Notes under the pieces: model-generated
What the model was told of the DNA's origin: nothing
The model's input: the letters and a program-made list of their open reading frames with translations, nothing else
Databases searched by the model: none
Shown here: positions 20,031 to 31,850 of the stretch, one piece after another
Layout: each line of letters starts with the position of its first letter
Position numbering within the stretch: the first letter of the stretch is position 1
Program-made: the position numbers and the translations under genes
Source: Brienomyrus brachyistius
Taxonomy: Eukaryota; Chordata; Actinopteri; Osteoglossiformes; Mormyridae
Direction of reading: 5' to 3'
DNA: 64,000 nt
Assembly: GCF_023856365.1 (NCBI RefSeq)
Contig: NC_064536.1
Span: forward strand, 36,572,776 to 36,636,775

Positions 20031-21599
20031 TGAGACTCTCTACCAAAACTGGCTCTGAAGTCCATGGGTCACTGTTTCACTGTTATTTTAAGGGGGCACT
20101 GAAAGAAGTGCAGTGTAGAAATTATTTAAAAAGATCCCATTAAGTTATTGCACAAGCATTTTCTAAGTAAGTTTAACTGCAGCACTATTGAGTACAAGTC
20201 ACTTAATTGTAAGCCTTAACAATCACACGTTAAATACAGGTATAAGGAAATTTAATAATTACCTTCTGGCCTTGCATATTTACTTTGTTCTATGTATTAA
20301 ATAACGCCTGAATTAATCAAATTAAACCAAAATATTTAATGTGTAGAATCTTACATTACATAAACAATTAATAAATTGATTTGTAATTAACATTTATTTT
20401 TTCTATATATTCATCAACATACGTACACTAAAAAATGTGTGGGATGTAATTAATTTTATTAAGACAAGTGGTTACACACAATTTATCTAAGAATAAATAT
20501 AAATTTTAAGTTCGTAGTTCAATTTTATGTTATGCAAACTAAACTAATTGTAGTACGGTGTAATTCATTTTTTTTAATTAACTCAACAGCACCCATGTCT
20601 AATTAATCTACTTAAATCTACCCAGTCTACTTAAATGTAATATGTATGTTGGTTTGCTATTAACCTTTACATTTTAATTAAATCCAACTTATAAGACCAT
20701 TTTGATTCCCAGTCCTGGCCTAGTGGCCTTGGATGGTGGACAATTTACACAGAAAGCTGTGATGCCCTTTGCTGTGCAGCTTCTCCATGGAACCAGCCGC
20801 TCCCCTGTAGACCAATGGTGCTGGATGCAAACTCCTTGTTAAATAGTTAAATTAATGCGTGCAGTCGTGCTGATCAACAAGTCGGAATCGAGTCCGAGTC
20901 GAGATGGAAGTCAATTTAAGGGCGACTCGAGTGCGACCAAAATCACAAACTCGAGTCCTCATCTTCGGTATACACAGAGTCCATTCCAAAGATGGAGAAC
21001 ATAAATACGTTATAATCTACAAAAGAAACGCACAATAAAAACATCTGCATGAGCATTATGTCTGTACATCAGCGTAATTTCCTTAATTCTGCATTATATA
21101 TACAGGCTATGTGGTTTTCACCACAAGCTGCCCTGCAGTGCTGCTGTCTCACCACCAGGTGGACATTTCAGCATGTGCCAATATGCCCTTACTCATTAGC
21201 TACATACTACAGCTGCAGGATACAAGACAAATTAATCTCTGTACCCTGACTTTATGAATAAGGAGATCCTGTCTGTGGGCTGAAAGAATTAAGCCTTGAT
21301 ATTGTTGAGTTCTAAAGCTTTGCTGGCTAATGTATGACATTCATGAACAATGTGGTCCCACCTCAGGGTATCGGCTGATTAAAATTGTAAAATTAAATTC
21401 AGTGGGTGCTTAAGCAACAGAAATTGAACAGGAAAACTTCTTTGTGCAAAATAATTATGTTTTGAAGTGGGGGGGATAGGGCAGGGATAGCTGTAAAACA
21501 AGCAGGGCAGTGGGTCCGAGTTTGAGAATCACTGCTCTACGAGCTGTTGGGTTACAGACATTGAGGCTCTGGTAACTTGGGTTATATTGTGGAATTTAA
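20031..21599. other. AT-rich spacer, nothing recognised
   Basis: No ORF or repeat of note. A short stretch at 20,885-20,960 repeats GAGTCCGAGTCGAG-like words, resembling a MITE end, but no boundaries could be set. Confidence 0.5.
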
Positions 21600-22260
21600 A
21601 AGGGTCTATGTTTGTTTCTTTAATGTTGATTCTGTTTCTTTCTACCTGTAGCATTGGAACGCTTCCTCTTAGTGTTACTGTGCTGTGAGCATTAAGCATT
21701 CCTGCAAAGGACCAGTTCAGCCGCTGTTTTATGGTTATTTGATAGGGATTTTGGTTTGTTTTCTTTTATTAGTTGCCCTGGTTGCTGCTATGGGCAAAGT
21801 TGTACGATCGTAACTTTCGTATTGTATCTCGGGTGGTGGGTACCAGTTGGTACCCTCCCGTTATATTTGTAGTGCTGGGGTGCCACACTGAGGGGACACT
21901 GTACTGTTGTGTGTAGTGCATGTCGTGTTGCATGCTGTGTGATGTTGGGTTTTGCTGTTTTCTTTGTCACCAGGGGCCTCCTGAGCTGAGAGCTGCGTGT
22001 GCCGATCTGACCTTACTATCTGGAGGATAGTCAGCCGAACCCCTAGCAGCATTTTGTATTTGTCTAATTGATTTTAGATATTTGTAATAAAGTGGATTGG
22101 GTTTTATTTTCATATGCCTCTTTGTTATTATCCCTTTGCGGGGAGGGTTCAAACTTAGCCACATTACAGAAGGAACATTAGGGGTTTCTCCTGCCCTGAC
22201 CAGGAGGTGGCGTAGTCAGAGAGCAGTGTGGGTGTTCTGTGCTTTGGGCGCCACAGTAAG
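21600..22260 (+). mobile_element. LTR-like sequence with leader motif
   Basis: A T/G-rich non-coding block with a CCGTTATATTTG promoter-like stretch and an AATAAA at 22,087, then AGGAGGTGGCGTAGTCAG at 22,203-22,220. GTGGCGTAGTC is shared with the block ending near 7,912. It is probably one LTR plus the start of the internal leader. The 5' end is uncertain and no TSD was found. Confidence 0.35.
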
Positions 22261-22336
22261 AGACCAAGTTTTTCTTTTTCTTTTTCAAAAAGTGCCTAGC
22301 GACAAATCTAGCGACATTTTTAACAAACCTTAGCTA

Positions 22337-22530
22337 CTTTGAATTCAATTTTATTTATATAGCGCTTTTAACAACAGTCATTGTCACAAAGCACTTTACA
22401 TTTAACCGGCCCGAACCCCACCAAGGAAGCAGTAGCGACAGTGGCAAGAAAAACTCCCTCGAGCAGGAAGAAACCTTGAGAGGAACCAAGACTCGGAAGG
22501 GGACCCCATCCTCCTCTGGGCGACCGGGGA
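22337..22530 (-). mobile_element. LINE 3' UTR tail (fish L2-like)
   Basis: The minus strand reads the common fish LINE tail: CTCTCAAGGTTTCTTCC, GGGAGTTTTTCTTGCCACTG, GTTCGGGCCGG, AAAGTGCTTTGTGACAATG, and AGCGCTATATAAATAAAATTGAATTC at the end. It is the 3' end of the LINE type whose ORF C-terminus is at 27,902-28,216. Confidence 0.8.
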
Positions 22531-23700
22531 GCATGAAACTGTATTTATATTGACATTAATTTGAGTTCATATAGTTCTGAAGTCCCAGTTGGTTTCATGT
22601 AGTTACCTCCAGGAGTCCAGGTGAGGGTTCACACGGTGTAGAGTCGGCTCGGGATCAGCTCGGAAAAGAGAAGATGGAGAAGAGTTATTGCCCTACACCT
22701 AACCTAACCTCCGGCAGGACTAAAGTAACTATGACAGCCTGGCTAAAAGAGAGACCTGGAAGGAAGCACAGATATGAGGGTTTCCAGGGGTTTCGACATC
22801 AAGCCAACCTACTGTCCACAGCTTAAGTGATCGGTGAGAGTGGCAGGACGATACCACCAATCCCTCCTTTCACGTTTAATCTCAAATGACCATGAACCTC
22901 CAGGTCTCCCATTCACCTTAGAAAAGGGGATTCTACTCTGTGTACAATGTTGTCATCAATATGGAAGTGAGCTGAGCTCCCTGCTACTATGCCCATCTCC
23001 TCTCCTTCCAGAGGGCGTGATCCCTGGGGCAGTTCAGCTGCTGAGCTGATCATTCTGACAGACACGAAAATGAATGATCTGCACATGTGGCTGTAGTACG
23101 CCAATGTCAAATCAACTGACTAATCAGAAACCTTTCTTGGTTGTTCTCACCCAATCACAAATCAAGTGACATTTCCTCTGGTATATTAACACTGATCTCT
23201 CTGGAAACTAGACAGACAGATCCTTGCTTTTGTTTTTCGAGCGTTGACTCACCTTTCAAAAGTTCTTTTCTTCCTCTGAACCATCGAACAAACAGCCTTT
23301 TTAAAGGCAACATTATATAAACATCTCCGGGTGGGTTTCATTTCTTTCTTTAAAAACAAAAAACAATTTCTTTTTGTTGTACTTTTACAATTTCTTGCCT
23401 AGTTTTAAGGGTTTGGGTATTTTTAAAATTCTTTTCAATCTTTTGTTTTTCATCCTTTTTATACTTATTCCTCCTTCCTCGTTTTAAGAACTATTTTATT
23501 AAGGGTTAGGGTTTTCCTCTCTTATTTTCTCTCATTCTCTGTCTAAGTGCTAACGCCAGCTTTATCATAGTAACACTCATTTAACATTCATGTAAAAAAA
23601 TTACACACACTGAGAAATCAAACTTTTTATACAAACATAAACAAGTAAAACACACATTTGTAATATAAATACATTAAAACAATGACACAACCTATTCACA
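22531..23700. other. Spacer, nothing recognised
   Basis: The left third may be more LINE-associated 3' UTR. The right part is T-rich with no domain-bearing frame. Confidence 0.4.
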
Positions 23701-23711
23701 ACCTACAACCA

Positions 23712-23975
23712 TGTCATAACCTGCGTGTCCAGTCCTGGTGTGAGCCACGCCCCCTAATCATCCACGTCTACTTCCCCGATCGTAATTCCCCACGTAATCT
23801 GTTTCCTGTTATTTTTGGCTTGTCTTGTATATTTCAGACCGCGTTCAAATCAGTTTTCCCAGATCTGTCATTGATGTTGTCCATCGTGCTGTACCCTGCC
23901 CTGTCTTCCTGAATAAAACCCCCATTCCTGACTCCACCGCTTCGCTGCCTTCCTGCCCGCCGAGCGATCGTCACA
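23712..23975 (+). mobile_element. Solo LTR-like sequence
   Basis: It starts TGTCAT and ends GATCGTCACA (TG...CA), with CCTGAATAAAACC (poly(A) signal) about 65 bp before the end and the CGCTGCCTTCCTGCCCGCC wording common at fish LTR ends. Its start matches the fragment at 9,450. Flanking 5-mers do not form an obvious duplication, so the ends may be off by a few bases. Confidence 0.5.
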
Positions 23976-24050
23976 GTGCAGTCCCTTGGTGTGCAAAAAT
24001 AATGAAATATTAAAAGCAATAAAATAATTGTCGTATGTACAAAAATAGGG

Positions 24051-24085
24051 GCGGCTTGGTGGTGCAGTGGTTAGCACTGATTTAA
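24051..24085 (+). mobile_element. SINE 5' head fragment
   Basis: GGCGGCTTGGTGGTGCAGTG followed by GTTAGCACTG is the usual start of the fish repeat whose body is at 5,471. It is cut off after about 33 bp. Confidence 0.6.
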
Positions 24086-24149
24086 ATTTAAAAGATGAAC
24101 AAAAACAAACAAAGAAAACACAGAGAGGAAGAGCTCTGAGCTGCTGCGT

Positions 24150-25020
24150 TTGTGCGCAACGCCACCTTGCGGGAAAATGGTGTATAATTGTGCTTTGGCT
24201 CCATGCTTTACTCAAGGGTTGGTAACTGATATTGATGGTAACAATTACAGCCTCCTGCTTGATGAAAGTAAGGATGTCAGTGTCTCCAAGTATCTGGGTG
24301 CTGTGGCTCGTTCCTTTAATGAGGGAAAGGGATGTATGGTGGATACTTTCCTTGGTCTTCTTGAGCTGGAGGGAGGAGATGTGAAGTCCATCATGAGGCA
24401 GTTCTCTCCTTCCTTGATCAGTGTGGCCTGAAGAAGGGGAACCTGCTTGCCATTGGCACGGCATACAATGATGTTCACAAAATTCTTAAAGAAATAAAAC
24501 ACCTTGTTCTTATCCGTTGTGTTTGTCACTCCTTAAGAATAGCAGTCAGCTCTGCCTCAAAAACCACCCTGCCTTGTACTGTTGAGTTTCTGGTCAGGGA
24601 AAAATACAATTGGTTCTCCATTTCACCTAAAAGAAAGGAAGTGTACAGGGCACTATAGGAGACCATAAACTGTGGGGAGAGGACATTAGTAATAACAGCA
24701 GTCTGTGCCACATACTGGCTTTCAGCTGCAGTATCAAGAATATTCAATCAGTGCTGAAATTACATTTGAGCCTGACCATGACAAGCAAGCACTGTTACAT
24801 GGCAGATGTTTTACATTCAATGTACGGTGACCCACAGAACCTCCTGTACCTTACTTACCTGACATCAATCCTTGGTGAGGTGCAGAGTGTGGTCAAAAAG
24901 ACCCACTTAAGCTCCTGGACTTTCTGATCAGACTGATAAGGGCTGTCTGCAGCAGAGTCCTTCATCCTATGGCCAAAACTGAGATGCTGAAAGACCCAAT
25001 AAATAATCACATCTCACCTA
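24150..25020 (+). pseudogene. hAT-like transposase remnant, copy 1
   Basis: Reads SLLLDESKDVSVSKYLG, DTFLGLLELEGGDVKSI and then, after frame breaks, VCATRW-type and late transposase segments. These match a family of domesticated-looking hAT transposases in vertebrates (with LLxDESTDVS and LGLxELEGGDA). Many stops are present. It ends at CACCTA, where a Tc1 element starts. An inverted homologue with the same Tc1 junction lies at 43,410-44,090. Confidence 0.75.
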
Positions 25021-25730
25021 CAGTCACGTGAAAAAATTAGGTCTCCGTATTAAATATTTAATTATTTATTAAGAAATATCAACATATCAATATTAAATCT
25101 TCTTTCAAATTATATCTGTATATGAAGGTGATGTAATTGCATCACATACTGTATGCAAAAACAAGATAAAAATTTACTTATTTAACAAAAAAAATGAACC
25201 AAGATGCCAGTTCCTACTGAGGGAAAAGTTAGGACACCCTGTGCCTTAATTGCTAGTATTTCTCCCTTTAGCTGAAATAACCTCAATGAGATGTTTCCTA
25301 TAACCATCTTTCAATCACTGACATCTACTGGCAGAAAGTTTTCCCTGCTCTCCAGTGCAGAATTCCTTAAGCTGTGTGATGTTTGAAGGGTGTCTTGCAT
25401 GCACTTCCTATTCAAATCACCCCACAGCATCTCATTAAGATTCAGATCCAGGCTATGACTTGACCATTCCAGAACTCTCCATTTCTTTCTTGTAAGGCGT
25501 TCTTTGGTAGATTTACTGAAATGTTTCGGGTCATTATCATGTTGCATGGTCCACCCCCACTTCAGCTTAAACTTCTGGACAGATGATCTCACATTGTCCT
25601 CAAGCACCCTCTGATATGTTGAAGAATTCATAGTGGATTCTATGATGGTGAGCTGGCCAGGTTCTGCTTCAGCAAAGCAACGCTAAACCATGATATTTCC
25701 ACTCTCATGCTTCACAGCTGGTATGAGGTT
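25021..25730 (-). mobile_element. Tc1-like element fragment, copy 1
   Basis: Starts CAGTCACGTGAAAAAATTAGG, an element terminus. The minus strand encodes a transposase C-terminus (25,631-25,311) with HDNDPKHFSKSTKERL (second catalytic Asp) and LNLNEMLWGDL (final acidic residue). The N-terminal half is missing: at 25,730 it abuts another Tc1 element, probably the interrupting one. The match at 42,952-43,409 carries the same terminus next to the same hAT sequence. Confidence 0.85.
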
Positions 25731-25731
25731 A

Positions 25732-26960
25732 CAGTGAGGGAAATGATTTGACCCCCCTGCTGAATTCTTAAGTTGACCCATGAATAAAGAAATGAGAAGT
25801 CTGTAATGACCCTGGTATGTTTATTTAAACAGCCAAAAAAAAAAGATAGATTATTAATAAAACAAGCAATTATGTAACAGTTAGAAACCAATTTGTCATT
25901 TATCTAGGGAAATAAGTATTTGATCCCTTAGAACACATGCTTTAGTACTTGGTGGAATAACCATTGTTTGCAAGCACAGCTGTCTGACGTTCTTTGTAGT
26001 TGGTCACCAGGATTGTGTGCAGATCATCAGGAATTTTCATCCACTCCTCTTTGCAGACCTCCTTCAAATCTTTAAGGTTTTTAGGCTGTCACTTGGATAG
26101 ATGAAGCTTGAGTTCCCTCCATCGGTTTTCTATGGGATTATAGTCTGGAGACGGGCTAGGGCCCCCCATGACCATAATGTGCTTCTTCTTGAATCACTCC
26201 TTTGTTGCCTTAGTCGTATGCCTAGGGTGGTTGTCTTACTTGAAGACCCACCCGCTGAAGGGGTGGCTGAAGGAAGGAGGTTCTTATCCAAGATTTTACG
26301 GTCCATGGCCCCGTCCATCTTTCCTTTGATGCAGTGCAGCCGTCCTGTACCCAGCCGTCCGAAAAACACCCCCAAAGCATAATGCTTCCACCTCTGTTTT
26401 TGACAGTAGGGATGGTGTTCCCGGGGTTATAGTCAGCATTCCTTTTCTTCCAAACACGGCGAGTAGGGCTGATGCCAAACAGCTCGATTTTGGTCTCATC
26501 TGACCACATGACATTCTTTCAAGCCTCATTGGAATTATTCAGGTGTCCACTGGCGTACTTCAGACAGGCCTGAACATGGGCCCTCTTCAGCAGGGGTACT
26601 TTGTGAGCACTGCAGGATTTCAAACTGTAACGGCAGGATGTGTTACCGATGGTGTTCTTGGAGACTGTGGTCCCTGCTGCTTTGGGATCATTAATGAGCT
26701 CCACCCATGTATATCTGGGGTTAGCCCTCACCATTCTTAACATAAGTGATGCTGCATGAGATAAAATCTTCCTTGGGGCCCCAGACCGAGGGAGACTGAC
26801 AGTTATTTTCTCTTTCTTCCATTTGCCAATAATTCCACCAACAGTTGTCACTTTCTCACCAGGCTGCTTGCTGATGGTCATATACCCGATTCCACCTTTG
26901 TGAAGGTCAACAATCTTTTCTCTGGTGTCCTTAGACGTCTCTTTGGTATTTCCCATAGTA
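25732..26960 (-). mobile_element. Tc1-like element, one end missing
   Basis: The left end CAGTGAGGGAAATGATTTGACCCC follows TA at 25,730. The minus strand encodes an almost full transposase in pieces: an ATG at 26,956 with HTH part ([19 protein letters not shown]), the paired-like linker GxPRK, the catalytic start MWSDETKIELFG (first Asp), then a frame-broken second half ([17 protein letters not shown]). No matching inverted end is visible to the right of 26,956. The element is inactive, younger than the Tc1 copy it abuts, and in the same orientation. Confidence 0.85.
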
Positions 26961-26999
26961 ATAAGGGATCTAACCCTAACCAGGCTCAGAGGGGGAGCC

Positions 27000-27639
27000 C
27001 ATAATCCTAGCAGGGAAAGTCAATTGATCAAGATGGCAAAGTCCCAAATCACACTGTCCTAATCTTTACATTTGAGTCACAAAGCAGGGGGCAGGGAGGT
27101 GATGACAGGCAAGTGCTGGAGCTGCTTCAGATGGCAGGATAAACAATAGTACGGCAGCAGGGCATACAGGGAAGACATCGCAGGCAGAAGGGCTGAATAA
27201 CGTCACAGGTAAAGGAGCACAAAGTAAAATAGGGCATATGCTTATCATATATACAGACATGTTTTTAACCCCTACATATAATGCATTATAAATCAAACGA
27301 TTATACCCAATAACTGATTTATTAACCCAAGGGACCCTGCCACCAGATCCTCACCTCTTCCCACGTGCGCAGTACACCAAAGGGAAGAGGAAATGAGTTC
27401 GGGACCCTAATAAAGGAGAAAAGACAGAGGGAGGGGCGATGCAGGACAAGAGCATCATGGGAAAGTTTAAGGGATATTGTGCCCATCAGGTTAAACAGAA
27501 AAAAGAAAACAGAATCTTGTATAATTATAAACAAAAGTAAAGTAACTAGCTGTTACACAGGCAGCAGGGTAGACAGGATATCTTGATGATTTGGGGTCTC
27601 TGGCATCAGGAGGGGAAATATAATGTGCAATAAGCCAAA
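27000..27639. other. Spacer, nothing recognised
   Basis: Purine-rich stretches and short shadow frames only. Confidence 0.5.
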
Positions 27640-28345
27640 GTAGGGGAGACTAGAGACAGTGCAGTCAGTTAGGTGAGTGCAATATGTAAGCTTCGGCAGA
27701 TAAAACTATAGCAGCATAAATTGGAGGGAGAGGGAGGTGGGAATGCAGGTATGGGGAGTCCCTGAATGTCAGCACTCCAATTCCACAAGGGAGTGTGAAG
27801 CTAGAGTGACAGAACTGACAGTCCAGCTCATCCAAAGCCAATGGCACCGATCTTCACCCAGCTCTACACCTCACACTATAGGTCTAACTGGGAGTCAGCA
27901 GTTAGCTAGAGCTAGAACTAGAGTCCCTATGAACTAGACTAAAAAAGTGTGTTTTTAGCCTAATCTTGAATATTGAGAGTGAGCCTGAAACCCGCACATC
28001 CGGTGGGAGACCATTCCACAGCTGAGGAGTTCTATAAGAGAAAGCTCTGCAGCCTGCCGTAGCTCTTTCTACCCTGGGTACTAACAGATATCCTGCTCCT
28101 TGAGATCGAAGAAATCGAGGAGGGTTATATGAGGTCAGCAGATTACTAAGGTATTCTGGTGCAAGGCCATTTAGTGTTTTATAAGTTAAAAGCATTATTT
28201 TGTAGTCAATCTGCAACTTAACTGGAAGCCAATGAAGGGATCATAGAACAGGGGTAATATAATCATTTTTTTTAGTGTTTTTGGCTGCTGCACTTTGTAC
28301 CAGCTGAAGTTTATGTAAGAATCATGTTGTCATGTTTGATTGAAA
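27640..28345 (-). mobile_element. L2-like LINE 3' fragment
   Basis: The minus-strand frame 28,216-27,902 reads the C-terminus of a fish LINE ORF2: IDYKIMLLTYKTLNGLAPEYL, YLLVPRVERATAGCRAFSY and PQLWNGLPPDVR. Upstream, 28,345-28,217 continues the RT thumb (QLVQSAAAK-type: TTGTACCAGCTGAAG complement context). The 3' UTR type of this LINE is at 22,337-22,530, and an RT core of a similar LINE is at 58,560. Confidence 0.8.
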
Positions 28346-28689
28346 TAAGAAAAATTCTTCCTAGCCGTATATGAACCTTGTGGTTTTTTTCATATTGGAA
28401 ACCAGTGGGACCGGTGGCGCGATGTGTGTGACAGTTATATGGTCAAGGGATAAAAAACCTTATGGAATAAGGGAATGGAGGGGTGTTCCCTAGACTGCTG
28501 TTTAATTATTGGGCAAAAGGGAAGCTGTACAGCATACAGCTCAGAGCAAAGAGCTGAAGGAAGCAGCCAGACATGATGAGGGAAGGGAAGTGCAGAGAAC
28601 AGCAGCCGTGCGACAGCAGACTGGCGGGGAGTTTGGTCCTGAGGTCTGACAGGAGTGAGAATGGCTGCCCTCCTTTGCAGACCTATCTG

Positions 28690-28970
28690 CCCTTTTGTTT
28701 AACCCCATTGGAACCAGAGCTAAGCCAGTGAAGAAACTGCTGGTATGTTACCCTCAGGAGGGCCACGGGGGACCTGATTTGGGATTTTCTGGTAACTGTG
28801 ATGAAAATGTTAAAAAACATGATCTCATCTCAGGCACCACAGTATTGATGGACATTTACTGGCAATGTGGGACCCAGCTGTTAGATTCCCTTCTAGCAAA
28901 CTGGGATGGGAGCTGTGGGCTGGTTGGTCTAGTGCAGTCCATACTGCCTGTAAAGGCTGCTGTATAACGT
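28690..28970 (+). pseudogene. Possible ERV envelope fragment
   Basis: About 90 open codons include DIYWQCGTQLLDSLLANWDG followed by SCGLVGLV. The spacing Tyr-Trp-x-Cys-Gly ... Asn-Trp-x-Gly-x-Cys resembles a surface-unit motif near the cleavage site of fish ERV envelope proteins. No furin site, fusion peptide or membrane segment follows; a stop comes 20 codons later. The assignment is tentative. Confidence 0.35.
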
Positions 28971-29466
28971 GTTTTATCCCACAATTCCTAATGTGCTTTT
29001 TAGGTTAATATCTGCTCAATATGTTCAAGTGCTCAGCAGTAGTAATGGTGAAGAAGAACGGATCCCTCCCTTTCAGGGGTAGATGTGTTTTAGGAGTGAA
29101 TGCATTTAGCTGTGTTAAAATGGGGGATTGTGGGGGAAATGTGTGAAGGCCTAGAAATGAACACAGTCTGTATGCATCACTGATGTGGGCAACAACTGAG
29201 GAGGAGAACCATTCTGACTCCAGACACTGCTGAACCGTCTTAGTCCTCTGATGGTTCTCCACCATCCGCCCTGACACGGGGCAGGCAGCGGGAGACTCGG
29301 ATCCCAGAACGACTTCTGTGTCGTAAACCCCAAGTTGTGTACGCAAACAAAAAAAACTGAGGAAACTGATTACCTCAAAGTAATTAAGTTACCAGACTTA
29401 TTAGTTTCAAGTACATAACAAATGAAAAAAATTGGTCCAGTTGACTAATATTTAATAATTCCTTTT
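28971..29466. other. Spacer, nothing recognised
   Basis: A 113-codon minus-strand open frame (29,346-29,005) has no recognisable domain and no splice or promoter context. Confidence 0.4.
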
Positions 29467-29545
29467 AGAGCTGGGCGATATAGCCTAAAATGTTATATCA
29501 CAAAAAAAAATTCAGTCAATATTGATAAAAGTAATTTCTTTCAAG
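29467..29545 (+). mobile_element. MITE end fragment
   Basis: GAGCTGGGCGATATAGCC followed by TTATATCAC and TCAATATTGATA matches the end of a common fish MITE family with GATATxxCCxAAAAT termini. The other end is not seen. Confidence 0.4.
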
Positions 29546-29641
29546 TTTAAAGGCTTAAGTTAAAGTTAAGCAAACCAGATGGTTAATAGTAGTTATAGCC
29601 TTTCCTTTATCGTCGGAATGTGACAAACACTTACCAAACAG

Positions 29642-29814
29642 TAGTGATGGCCAAAATGATACTTCTGGAACAATTTGCTCTATTTCCTGACCCCACTAGA
29701 TGGAGGTCTCTGTTCAGGAAATTCCTCAAAGCCTGACGAAAATGAAACCAAAAGCGTCATGTGGGCTCAAAAAAAATCGCAATTGGTTCATGAAGCCATC
29801 ACTACCAAACAGCA
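29642..29814. mobile_element. hAT-type MITE with perfect 8-bp target duplication
   Basis: Starts TAGTGATGGC and ends GCCATCACTA (10-bp perfect inverted ends). It is flanked on both sides by CCAAACAG (29,634-29,641 and 29,815-29,822), the 8-bp duplication expected of hAT transposition. At 173 bp and non-coding, it is mobilised in trans if at all. Confidence 0.85.
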
Positions 29815-29822
29815 CTTTCTAT

Positions 29823-31022
29823 TTCACAATCATCACTGAAAAAACTGCAACTGACATTCTTCCTATTGTTTCTTAATTATGTGGATTATTACTGTTTTGA
29901 TTTCTCATGGACTTTCCTTTTGGATCTCGCTGGATTACCCTTATTGAATGGGTTGCTTTGGACTTACTTGCTCTCAGAGTTGCCCTTTTGTCTTGACAGA
30001 TTTGTCTGTTGCCTGCCTGCCTGTCTTGTTGGATTCTGTAATTTTTTTCAAAACAATCCCCCATTTTGTGAAGTAATTTCATTGTGTCGCAAAACAGGTT
30101 GCTGGCAGGTTGTTGTATTAAAGTCCATAAATTGAATGATCTCTAATAAAGTGGAATAACACAGAAAGAAATGTATTGAACACACTAAGAATAAGCAGTA
30201 CACCAAGGCAAGGAACCAGCTGAAATCCTTAAGCAGGTAGAGAGTAATTCTGTCTCCTGTCTTTGGAAGTTAATATCAGCTGGGTTAGTACATATTGATG
30301 GGGTATAAAACGTGTCACTCTGTGGAGTTAGAGACCTTGGAAAATGCATATGATGAGAGCAGGTTATCAAACCACCTCCTCAGAATCACCAGTTGGTGGA
30401 GGGTTTGTGTGCCTCTGTGATCCTAGGAGCTGTGCTGTCGGGGATATTGCACCTGGTAGAGTCTCCCAAGGCAAACTGCTCCTAGATGAGCAGCCAGGCT
30501 AAGTGTGATTCAGAAAACCCCATGATGGAAAGGAATTAAAAACCAAGTGACCTCTATCTGGGGCCCTGCCCTAGAGTCAGGCCTGAGATAGGGGGCGGAG
30601 CTTCAGGCGAGCTTGATGGTCAGACCATGGGTAGTGGACTTGGTGGCAGTAGAAAAGCACCATAGAATTCCTGTAAAAATGAGACTCTCCTTTCAAACTA
30701 GCAGTCTGCCCCACTTCAACACCATTAGTACCTTTTGTTTTGTAAATGAATGAGTCACTCAGTCAAAGTCATCTCCCAGCCAGAAGTCACATCTTCAACT
30801 GAAGTCTGCTTCTGATGAGTTATCTAACTTTGGTCTAAGGAATCATATAATACATGCGCTGATAAATTGTAATGTGAAATACAGTGAAAACCCCATATCT
30901 GCTGATTTGGTTACTGTGGATACAGTTTTCCAAAAATATTTGATGTATTTGATATAATAATCCCATACACAATATGGACATGCAGCAAGTTTTATGACAT
31001 CCCATTGTAAATCTACAGGTAT
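29823..31022. other. Spacer, nothing recognised
   Basis: No supported gene. Open frames are short and lack domains; a GTATAAAA box at 30,302 has no associated exon. Confidence 0.5.
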
Positions 31023-31230
31023 CAATATGGAGTTGGTCCCCCCTTTGCAGCTATAACAGCTGCCACTCCTGGGAAGGCTTTACACAAGATACTGGAGTGT
31101 CTGTGTCTGCGGGAATTTTTGCACATACATCCAGAAGAGCATTTATGAGGTCAGGCACTGATGCCGGATTTGAAGGCCTGAATCACAATCTCGGTTCTAG
31201 TTCATTCCAAAGGTGTTTGATGGAGCTGAG
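31023..31230 (-). mobile_element. Tc1-like transposase 3' fragment
   Basis: The minus strand reads the last part of a Tc1-type transposase, ending AVIAAKGGPTPY followed by a stop, as in many fish Tc1 proteins (xAVIxAxGGPTxY). It is joined at 31,230-31,235 to Rex3-like LINE 5' sequence. Confidence 0.7.
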
Positions 31231-31234
31231 GACA

Positions 31235-31850
31235 GGTGAGTCTGGTGGTCGGACCATGCGGCCCGAAAGAGTCACATGGATGCACCCTCCTGCGGGCCCA
31301 GTACCTGCAGGGGGGAACTGGGGGTCAGGTGGTATGTGCATCGGGCGGCAGTCAAAGTCAGGGGTCTTGGAAGACCGATCATTGGCTACAAACAGACTTT
31401 AGGAACATGGTACCTAACCTCTCGTGGGAACGGAGCCTGAGCTGGTGCAGGAGGTAGAGAGATACTGCCTAGATACAGTCAGGTTCACCTCAATGCACAG
31501 CATGGGCTCTGTAACCAAACTCCTGGAGAGGTGCTGGGTTCTATTCCACTCTGGAGTTGCCCATAGTGAAAGGCGCCAGGTAGGTGTGTATTTACTAATA
31601 TATTTCAGCACAAGTACATTAGAGTTGGGAATCTATTGGTCTGCTGAGCGACTTTAACGCTCATGTGGATAATAGTGAAACCTGGAAAGGTGTGACTGGG
31701 AGGAACGGTTTGCTCAGTCTCAACCAAATTGCACCCATATGGACTTGCAATCTGGGAAGAGGTGGAGTCACAATGATATAACACTCTGTGGTGTTAACTA
31801 AAAACTACAAGAGCTAATAAAGTTTAACACCATACAAAGACACTCACTGC
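31235..31850 (+). mobile_element. Rex3/RTE-like LINE derivative, 5' part
   Basis: Contains the LINE leader wording (GGGCCCAGTACCTGCAGG, GGTATGTGCATCGGGCGGCAG), the start of the endonuclease (EPELVQEVERYCLDTVRFTS, LLERCWVLFHSGVAHSERRQ) and the catalytic block LLSDFNAHVDN followed by TGRNGL. The stretch 31,480-31,850 is the inverted homologue of 19,290-18,955. Confidence 0.8.
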
